From positions 1 to 6,954 of the forward strand of contig SKHV01000359.1 of assembly GCA_007116765.1 (NCBI GenBank): DNA of 6,954 nucleotides. The letters run 5' to 3'. Every line of letters begins with the position of its first letter. Within the stretch, counting starts at the first letter, position 1. Positions 1-4,910 of the stretch are shown here, in pieces. Under the pieces are notes generated by a model. The model saw nothing but the letters and a program-made list of their open reading frames with translations. It did not search any database and was not told the origin of the DNA. A program made the position numbers and the translations under genes. The stretch is from Prolixibacteraceae bacterium (lineage in GTDB: Bacteria > Bacteroidota > Bacteroidia > Bacteroidales > Prolixibacteraceae).

Positions 1-12
1 AGTTAATTCTTT

Positions 13-64
13 AAGCCCCGACCATCTTCCTGACCTCAGGAAAATGGTCGGGGCTTTTTTTTTT
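13..64 (+). terminator. Strong rho-independent terminator of an upstream unit
   Basis: A perfect 13-bp stem pairs bases 13-25 (AAGCCCCGACCAT) with 44-56 (ATGGTCGGGGCTT). After one C/A mismatch (26 and 43) a second 6-bp stem continues inward, TTCCTG at 27-32 with CAGGAA at 37-42, around a 4-base loop. Ten T residues follow at 55-64. There is no matching A-run on the left, so it should act only on + strand transcription. It closes whatever gene lies off the left edge (a TAA at 4-6 could be its stop, which cannot be verified). It also separates that gene from the structural operon, which therefore probably has its own promoter. Confidence 0.93.
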
Positions 65-79
65 GACAACTTTTGTCAA
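63..79. repeat. Perfect 7-bp inverted repeat, possible operator
   Basis: TTGACAA (63-69) and TTGTCAA (73-79) are exact inverted copies separated by CTT. The left arm begins inside the T-run of the terminator. A short dyad of this size between a terminator and an operon could be a repressor or activator binding site, or only a weak second hairpin. The repeat is directly visible; the operator role is inference from position. Confidence 0.4.
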
Positions 80-94
80 TTCGCAGAATGCAAA

Positions 95-118
95 GCCCCC
101 TTCAGGGGGTGGGGGGTG
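95..118. repeat. C5/G5 hairpin followed by a G6 run; REP-like palindrome candidate
   Basis: CCCCC (96-100), loop TTCA, GGGGG (105-109) form a short GC hairpin, extended by a G-T wobble between 95 and 110. A second G-run of six (111-116) follows directly. The pattern of C-run, short loop, G-run, T, second G-run resembles small palindromic repeats that I recall scattered between genes in Bacteroidota genomes. No T-run follows, so it is not a standard terminator. Only one copy is present in the window, so repeat-family membership is inference. Confidence 0.35.
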
Positions 119-122
119 TATG

Positions 123-149
123 TCCTTTCCTTTCCTTTCCCTTTCCCCT
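123..149 (+). repeat. CCTTT pyrimidine microsatellite
   Basis: The + strand is pure C/T from 123 to 149, made of CCTTT-like units: three CCTTT in tandem at 124-138, then CCCTTT, then CCCC. It follows the G-rich stretch at 105-118, giving a sharp switch in strand composition about 25 to 50 bases upstream of the first start codon. Short tandem tracts of this kind can gain or lose units by slippage. Confidence 0.6.
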
Positions 150-156
150 ACTTTTA
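126..156 (+). promoter_or_regulatory. Weak candidate Bacteroidota-type promoter for the structural operon
   Basis: TACTTTTA at 149-156 matches the Bacteroidota -7 consensus TAnnTTTG except at the last base. TTTC at 126-129, 19 bases upstream, is one mismatch from the -33 element TTTG. Initiation would then fall near 162-165, leaving a leader of only about ten bases before the ATG at 174. Support is the approximate match and the need for a promoter after the terminator at 13-64. The repetitive T/C context makes a chance match easy. Confidence 0.25.
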
Positions 157-173
157 TTCAAAATTAAAGGCAC

Positions 174-482
174 ATGAACACCATTAACGGATTTGAGGCT
201 TTGGCACGCGCACACGAACTTCGCAACACAGGCGAAACTTTCGAATTGCGCCACCTTACCTACAACCGCCGCACACAATCCAGCAACGGCATGCGCCACG
301 TGCGCCATTGCCGCACCCGCCCGTCGTTGCCACAAGAGAAATTCGATGTGTGCGCCGAATTGTACCTGCCTTACACCGACCTTGCCGCACCTGCCAATGA
401 GCAAAACCGCACCTGCCGCAAAAGGCTTATCCGTTACGTGGCTTTTCCTCCTAAGTACAAACTTCAAAAAGTTATATGGTAA
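174..482 (+). CDS. Small basic protein upstream of portal, function unknown
   Basis: This 102-aa protein is rich in Arg and Lys and has three Cys (46, 60, 81). I see no signal peptide, membrane segment or known catalytic motif. A patch at residues 23-32 (FELRHLTYNR) followed by a polar turn looks like a beta-strand pair, and the C-terminus (residues 85-102) is hydrophobic and basic. The ATG at 174 is chosen because it is the first in frame after the terminator and has an SD-like AAAGG at 166-170, although 3 nt is a tight spacing. Its TAA (480-482) shares one base with the ATG at 482 of the portal gene, so the two are probably translationally coupled. Small proteins often sit between terminase and portal genes in Bacteroidota prophages; a DNA-packaging or head-assembly accessory role is only a guess. 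An alternative overlapping frame (193-489) has poor Cys- and Ala-rich composition and is less likely. Confidence 0.7.
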   Translation: MNTINGFEALARAHELRNTGETFELRHLTYNRRTQSSNGMRHVRHCRTRPSLPQEKFDVCAELYLPYTDLAAPANEQNRTCRKRLIRYVAFPPKYKLQKVIW

Positions 483-1954
483 TGAATAAACTAGGAACAT
501 TTCCGCACGATGCACCCGCCGTTTTCACCTACGAAATTATGGGCGCAGCCGACACAACCACTGTTGCCGAAGAAAAAGCGCAATGGGGCAACTCCATTAT
601 TCCCGAACGGCAAACCATTGCCATGAACAACTACACCATTGCTGCCCACGGAGCGGATAATCACCTGCCCAACGAAACGGTACGCATGATTTCGCAAAAC
701 CCCTACCTGCCCGAAATTCTCAAAAAGCAGGTAAAGTACATGTACGGGCGCGGCATTATGCTGTATGTTACCAAGGTAGTGGGCGAAGGCGACGACCGCA
801 AAGTGGTGCGCGTTCCGGTTACCGACGAGTACCCGCAGTTTCAACAATGGCTCAATAGTTGGCAACGCAAAGGCTTGCCAAGTTTCCGCGCATATTGCCG
901 GGGCGTATTGTACGATTATTACTACCACGAAGGATATTATTCACAATGGCATTTCAACCGCGGGCGGAATATTGGGGTGGGGCTTCCCGTGGCCGGGTTA
1001 CAGCACCGCCCCCTTACCCGCTGCCGTTTGGCTATGGAAGGCCAGTTAACACCTACCGAAAGTATTGAAGACGAAATGCTGAACAAAGTAATTTACAACC
1101 GTTGGGATTACCTGAACCGCTTCGATGCCGATGTGTTCGACCGCTTCGACCCTGCCAACCCGCTCAAATCAAACACAGTTATCAACTTTGTGCGCGACCT
1201 TGCAAGCGGAGAGGATATTTACCCGCTGCCAACCAGTTACTACGGCCTTAGGCATTGGATTAAAGGTGCCAACCTCGATGCACCGTACATTAATAGTTTT
1301 CTGAAACACAGTTTTTCGGCACGCAAACACGTTAAAATTCCAAATGCATGGATAGAAGTAAAACAAGCCACGCTCGAAAAAATTTGCAAACAAAACAAAG
1401 AACGCGAACAGGCCGGCAAACCGCTTATCGAAAAATACGAAGGAATTGAAGTGGGCACCGTGTTCGATTATTCGCTTGTCACCAAAATAATCGACAAAAA
1501 GCTTGAAGAATTGATGGGCGTTATGGGTGGCGAAGGTAAGAACCAGGGTAAAACGTTCTTTACCCGCACTATGCTTACTGAGCACGGCGTTGAAGAATGG
1601 AAAATAGAAGATATACCAAGCAATTATGGCGATTTTGTAAAATCGATTATCGATTTCGACAAACGCGCCATGCAGGTAATACTGGCCGGAAAAGGCTTAG
1701 ACCCTGCCATATCTAACGTGGGCAACGAGGGCGTTTTCAACAGCGGTTCGCAAGTGTACTATGCTTATCTGGTGTATCTCGATTCGCTTCACTTTGCCGA
1801 AGAAATTTGTACCGAAGATTTGCGCTATGCCGCATGGCTCAACTTTCCCGAACTCGAAAAATACAACATACAGGTAGGTTTCTCGCGCATGGCCCCGCCA
1901 CGCCAGCAAGATACCCAACCCAACGAACGTATGGATAAACAAGTAAACAACTAA
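482..1954 (+). CDS. Phage portal protein
   Basis: Portal proteins form the dodecameric ring at one capsid vertex through which DNA is packaged and leaves, and they dock the terminase and the neck. This 490-aa protein fits the usual portal length. A recognisable core starts with an aromatic stretch at about residues 144-157, then a strand-turn-strand region. Next comes the segment GEDIYPLPTSYYG (243-255), which matches the portal pattern of a Y-P-P-Y motif before helices that line the ring. Residues 411-424 (SNVGNEGVFNSGSQ), followed by a helical segment, match the 'Gly-rich loop then S/G-S' region near the portal C-terminus. The tail (from about 470) is polar and Gln/Asn-rich, probably disordered. 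Two starts are possible: ATG at 476 and ATG at 482. I prefer 482 because it overlaps the upstream stop as TAATG, a common reinitiation arrangement, while 476 would add only Met-Val. The identification rests on pattern recognition, with no alignment. The next gene starts 4 nt after the stop. Confidence 0.72.
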   Translation: MNKLGTFPHDAPAVFTYEIMGAADTTTVAEEKAQWGNSIIPERQTIAMNNYTIAAHGADNHLPNETVRMISQNPYLPEILKKQVKYMYGRGIMLYVTKVVGEGDDRKVVRVPVTDEYPQFQQWLNSWQRKGLPSFRAYCRGVLYDYYYHEGYYSQWHFNRGRNIGVGLPVAGLQHRPLTRCRLAMEGQLTPTESIEDEMLNKVIYNRWDYLNRFDADVFDRFDPANPLKSNTVINFVRDLASGEDIYPLPTSYYGLRHWIKGANLDAPYINSFLKHSFSARKHVKIPNAWIEVKQATLEKICKQNKEREQAGKPLIEKYEGIEVGTVFDYSLVTKIIDKKLEELMGVMGGEGKNQGKTFFTRTMLTEHGVEEWKIEDIPSNYGDFVKSIIDFDKRAMQVILAGKGLDPAISNVGNEGVFNSGSQVYYAYLVYLDSLHFAEEICTEDLRYAAWLNFPELEKYNIQVGFSRMAPPRQQDTQPNERMDKQVNN

Positions 1955-1958
1955 TAAT

Positions 1959-2924
1959 ATGGGCTACATTATTACACAAACAACCGACTTGCAGCGCTTT
2001 TCTGCCGTCGATGTATCGTTTAAGTACGACAAGCTTCTGCCTTCGTTTCCAAAAGCCGAGGGCGATATAAAAGCGATTATTTCGCCCGAAGTGTATAACC
2101 TTGCATTGGGCTACCTCGCAAACCCAAGCGAACCGGCCAACGCAGTTCTCGAAGGATTGGTGGAGGCAATCCAGGCACCCTTTTGGAATTTGGCCATGTA
2201 CCACCACTTTATTTGGTTACAAATCAGGGTATCGAACAACAAGCTCACTATACTGAAAAGCGACAAGGAACAGGCATTGAATAAAGGCCAGATAATCGAG
2301 GCAAAGGAGTCTATTATGGAAATGGCGCACTCTTACCTTTCGTCGCTTATCGATTACCTGAACGAGAACAAAACCACTATTATTGATGGCACGGGCAAAG
2401 AGCTTTGGACTGAAAGCGCTCAATACACCGCCGTGCAAAACATGCTTTTCAGCGGTTACCGCGATTTCGACAGCCATTACAGCATCGACAATTCAGCCGT
2501 GTTCTACTATCGTGCCGGAAACATCATCCGCAAAGTAATAGCCGATAACGTTGAAGCCCGTGTGGGCGACATTGCTAAGGTGATTACGCCCGACGAAGGC
2601 GAACCCGACACCAAGCTGATTGAACGCCTGAAAACCTGCGTGGCTTACGAAACCATGGCCAAAGCCATCAAGTTAATGACCTTTGTGTGGCTTCCGGGTT
2701 CGGTACGCCAAACCATCGACCAGGAACTTTATGCCAGTGGTGGTAAAGACGATACCACCGTACGCGAACGCATTGGCCGCGAAATTGCCGCCGATGCACA
2801 AAAAGAATGGATGAAACTCGACATGCAACTGGCCACCCCGGCCGAAAATGCCGCTGGCGAAATGGAACTGATTTCACTTAAAAACGAAATGGACGAAGAT
2901 TTATCTTTTGGATTGATGCTATGA
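1959..2924 (+). CDS. DUF6712-like protein, candidate head-tail connector
   Basis: This is a 321-aa, largely alpha-helical soluble protein. Its pattern resembles the DUF6712 family of Bacteroidota phages and prophages: an N-terminal helical domain with a conserved aromatic run (W76-NLAMYHHFIWL, residues 76-87), the hallmark LWTESAQY at 149-156, and a second helical domain from about residue 188. I recall that family from prophage structural regions; its biochemical function is not established to my knowledge. The gene follows the portal, where adaptor or connector proteins are usually encoded, so a head-tail connector role is inferred. The two helical halves (about 63-99 and 220-256) show weak mutual similarity, suggesting an old internal duplication. 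The C-terminus (from about 305) is acidic. The start ATG lies 4 nt after the portal stop without a clear SD. The stop TGA overlaps the next ATG as ATGA, so coupling is likely. Confidence 0.62.
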   Translation: MGYIITQTTDLQRFSAVDVSFKYDKLLPSFPKAEGDIKAIISPEVYNLALGYLANPSEPANAVLEGLVEAIQAPFWNLAMYHHFIWLQIRVSNNKLTILKSDKEQALNKGQIIEAKESIMEMAHSYLSSLIDYLNENKTTIIDGTGKELWTESAQYTAVQNMLFSGYRDFDSHYSIDNSAVFYYRAGNIIRKVIADNVEARVGDIAKVITPDEGEPDTKLIERLKTCVAYETMAKAIKLMTFVWLPGSVRQTIDQELYASGGKDDTTVRERIGREIAADAQKEWMKLDMQLATPAENAAGEMELISLKNEMDEDLSFGLML

Positions 2925-3931
2925 TAAAACTTACACATAAAAAAAAGAAAGTAGAAATACCCGACAAGTGGGACGATCTCTCGCCACAGCAATTTGTAAT
3001 GGTGGTGAAATTTGCGCTTATGGTCCAAGCGGGCGAAATAGATATGCTCGACTTTCGCCGCTTAATATTGCGCTTGCTTACCGGGTATAAAGCACCCCGC
3101 CGTTTTACGTATTGGAAGCACCGGGAGGATATAGAATCCAACTTGCTTAATTTGGCAATGATGCTGAAATTTCCAATAGTGCCGGTTTACACAAACCCCG
3201 AATTGTTAGAGGTTTTTACGTCCGATTTGCGCCAAATACTAAAAACATCTTTTCCGTTCGATATTTACGAGGCCGACTATTGCCGGCAACTCGATATGGT
3301 AGGGGGTGATTTGAAATGGCGGCCGGAGATAAACCACGATTTTGTTCGCAACATGCTGCCGGTAATTAATTGTGGGTTCAAAAATTATTACGGACCTGTT
3401 TTTAACCTGGTAGAAAACGGAAGCTTCGAAACCGATATTACCACCGCAGAATACTTCGATGCGCTCGACGAACTGCAAATGTACGAAAGCAGTAAAAACG
3501 AAAATTACCTGCACCGCTTTATTGCTACGCTTTACCGTCCTGTACGCGAAGAAGGATACTGCGCTGCAAAAACATCGAAGCTGGCATCTAAGCTGGCAAA
3601 AATCGACAACGATACAAAAAACGCACTATTAGAACTTTGGCTTTGGTACTCTAAGGTAATTCAGCAACACCACCTTTATAGTGTTTTTTTTATAAAAGGA
3701 GAGCAGCAAAACAATGGCAACCCATTAGGGCTTAGTGCCACGCTATTTGCATTAAGCACCGATGGTTTTGGTTCTCGCGACGAAATAAGGAGCTGGCCGC
3801 TAACCGAGTTTTTCAATTCGTTGTATTACCGGCTTCACACGGCTGTTAATCAATTGCGCCGCGAAGGTATCGACGAATTCAAAATAAGCAAAGAGCTTCA
3901 GCTCGATTTGGAAACCCTAAATAAATTATAG
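2921..3931 (+). CDS. Conserved-looking phage structural-region protein, function unknown
   Basis: I do not recognise this 336-aa protein with certainty. It opens with a Lys-rich stretch (residues 3-10) and a segment 'IPDKWDDLSPQQF' (13-25), which looks like a short beta-hairpin leading into a helical domain. The middle (about 60-200) is mixed alpha/beta with many aromatic residues. The C-terminal third is helical, with 'WPLTEFFNSLYYRL' at 292-305, reminiscent of helical tail-assembly-type proteins. No membrane segment, signal peptide or enzyme motif is visible. It lies between a connector-like gene and neck-like genes, so a morphogenesis role (neck component or assembly chaperone) is inferred. 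Its ATG overlaps the upstream TGA, and the next gene begins 2 nt after its TAG. Eight consecutive A's at codons 7-9 include an in-frame A_AAA_AAG heptamer. Coding status is well supported by length, operon position and codon use like its neighbours. Confidence 0.6.
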   Translation: MIKLTHKKKKVEIPDKWDDLSPQQFVMVVKFALMVQAGEIDMLDFRRLILRLLTGYKAPRRFTYWKHREDIESNLLNLAMMLKFPIVPVYTNPELLEVFTSDLRQILKTSFPFDIYEADYCRQLDMVGGDLKWRPEINHDFVRNMLPVINCGFKNYYGPVFNLVENGSFETDITTAEYFDALDELQMYESSKNENYLHRFIATLYRPVREEGYCAAKTSKLASKLAKIDNDTKNALLELWLWYSKVIQQHHLYSVFFIKGEQQNNGNPLGLSATLFALSTDGFGSRDEIRSWPLTEFFNSLYYRLHTAVNQLRREGIDEFKISKELQLDLETLNKL

Positions 3932-3933
3932 TC

Positions 3934-4497
3934 ATGCAAACATCTGCTACCGCATTGTTAAAGTATTTTGCCAAATTCCCGCAACGCGAAGGTTTAATTA
4001 AACTATTCGACAAAAACGTGTTGCCCGGCACAATGGGCTCTGCTTACACCGAAATAAAAGAATATGTTTCGGGTATCGAAACCGAACCCTTGATACCCGA
4101 TCTCGAAACGCTGGTTTTTGGTCAGGATGAAAACTTTGTCGATCGTATTATACAGCAAACCAACGGGTTTTTCCTTATGGTGGAGTATGGCCCTATGCGT
4201 GGCAACTCGCCAAACAAAACAGGCAGGCGCGATGCCGATTGGAAACTGAATGTAATTATAGCCTATCATTTCAATGCCGACACGTTCGACCCTATAACCG
4301 AAACCGTGGTAATGGATAGGTGCCTGGGGTACTTGCTTCAAATTGCGGCACAAATGGAAGCCGACGAATATCCCATATGTCCGCTGAAGCGGTTTAGCGA
4401 AAGTGCATTGCACTTTACACCTGTTAATCCAACCGAGCTTTACCAAAGCATTGGCTGGATGATGGATTTTAGTGAAACCATTCAAGCAATTGTGTAA
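3934..4497 (+). CDS. Probable neck or tail-completion protein
   Basis: A 187-aa alpha/beta protein. After an N-terminal helical region (1-75) come strand-like segments at F79-G86 (FFLMVEYG) and W103-Y111 (WKLNVIIAY), separated by a basic loop. A helix follows at about 120-142 and a final strand/helix at about 165-187. This alternation of edge strands and one long helix is compatible with the fold of small tail-terminator or tail-completion proteins that cap the tail at the neck, but I cannot name a family. Position supports the idea: it precedes a gp10-like gene and the tape measure gene. The ATG lies 2 nt after the upstream TAG. Its TAA shares one base with the next ATG (TAATG, 4495-4499), implying translational coupling and probably linked stoichiometry with the 135-aa protein. 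An alternative is a Bacteroidota-specific minor head protein. Confidence 0.5.
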   Translation: MQTSATALLKYFAKFPQREGLIKLFDKNVLPGTMGSAYTEIKEYVSGIETEPLIPDLETLVFGQDENFVDRIIQQTNGFFLMVEYGPMRGNSPNKTGRRDADWKLNVIIAYHFNADTFDPITETVVMDRCLGYLLQIAAQMEADEYPICPLKRFSESALHFTPVNPTELYQSIGWMMDFSETIQAIV

Positions 4498-4904
4498 TGG
4501 GTGTCGACAGGGTTAAATCGGCTTTTCGTTCGCAGATATTGAAAGAATCTGCCGAGCTTATAAGAAGGGAACAACAGGAGGCCATTATAGAGTGGGATTT
4601 GGTTGAAACAGGACAACTTTTGCGCCAAATGCGTGGGCATTTCTCTGTTACCGACATGAATACCGGTGCCCGGCTCGATATGAATTACCTCAGTTATGTT
4701 CGTTTTTTGGATATTCCAAACGCACGCCGTACACTGCGCGAAGCAAAACGCAAAGGTTACCACACTTATAATAAAATAGTGTTTGGTTACTTGTACAATC
4801 AAACATTGCCCCAGCTTAAATACGGTTTTACCGACGGAGTAAGAGAATTAATGAGTAATAAAATGAAAGAACTGGCTAATAACCAATTTCTTTTACAACA
4901 ATAA
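4497..4904 (+). CDS. HK97-gp10-like neck (head-tail joining) protein
   Basis: This 135-aa basic protein has the order of elements expected of HK97 gp10-type neck proteins. An N-terminal helix (about 8-32) leads into a 'TG.L' turn (T38-G39-Q-L41), then beta strands, then an aromatic strand YVRFLDI (67-73) in the place of the usual Y-A-x-x-x-E-x-G strand. A C-terminal helical segment (about 112-128) follows. Proteins of this type form a ring at the neck between connector and tail. The canonical 'P-V-D-T-G' is reduced to V-E-T-G (36-39), and the usual Glu-x-Gly in the aromatic strand is missing, so the relationship is distant. The start is fixed by the TAATG overlap with the upstream stop. The tape measure ATG is 6 nt downstream with no major tail protein gene between, which is unusual. 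Confidence 0.5.
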   Translation: MGVDRVKSAFRSQILKESAELIRREQQEAIIEWDLVETGQLLRQMRGHFSVTDMNTGARLDMNYLSYVRFLDIPNARRTLREAKRKGYHTYNKIVFGYLYNQTLPQLKYGFTDGVRELMSNKMKELANNQFLLQQ

Positions 4905-4910
4905 ATAACG

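Noticed and set aside
4..6. TAA as the stop of an upstream gene
   Set aside because: Plausible just before the terminator, but only one codon of sequence precedes it, so it cannot be supported as a feature.
63..91. TTGACA at 63-68 as a sigma70 -35 box
   Set aside because: At 15-17 nt spacing only poor -10 matches are found (CAGAAT, GAATGC), and the hexamer is explained by the inverted repeat and T-run. Bacteroidota promoters do not use this consensus.
105..118. Possible G-quadruplex in GGGGGTGGGGGG
   Set aside because: Only two G-runs with one base between them; four separated runs with loops are not available on this strand.
193..489. Open frame on + overlapping the 102-aa gene
   Set aside because: Its product is dominated by Ala, Cys, Thr and Pro in a pattern typical of an out-of-frame reading. 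The 174-482 frame has better composition and a TAATG junction with the portal gene.
491..928. Open frame on the - strand inside the portal gene
   Set aside because: Antisense reading of a clear coding region, with no promoter or coherent protein features. The same holds for other - strand frames, such as 4003-4485 and 5366-5842.
2939..2950. A8 run with an in-frame A_AAA_AAG slippery heptamer (2941-2947) in the 336-aa gene
   Set aside because: It sits at codons 7-9. A -1 shift would give a product of only about 55 residues ending near 3087. Tail chaperone frameshifts occur near the 3' end of the first gene, so a programmed shift is unlikely.
3684..3716. T8 run and an internal AAAAGGAGAG (3694-3703) upstream of ATG 3714, suggesting a nested gene
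   Set aside because: The ATG at 3714 is out of frame with the 336-aa gene and reaches a stop after four codons, so no nested product is possible.
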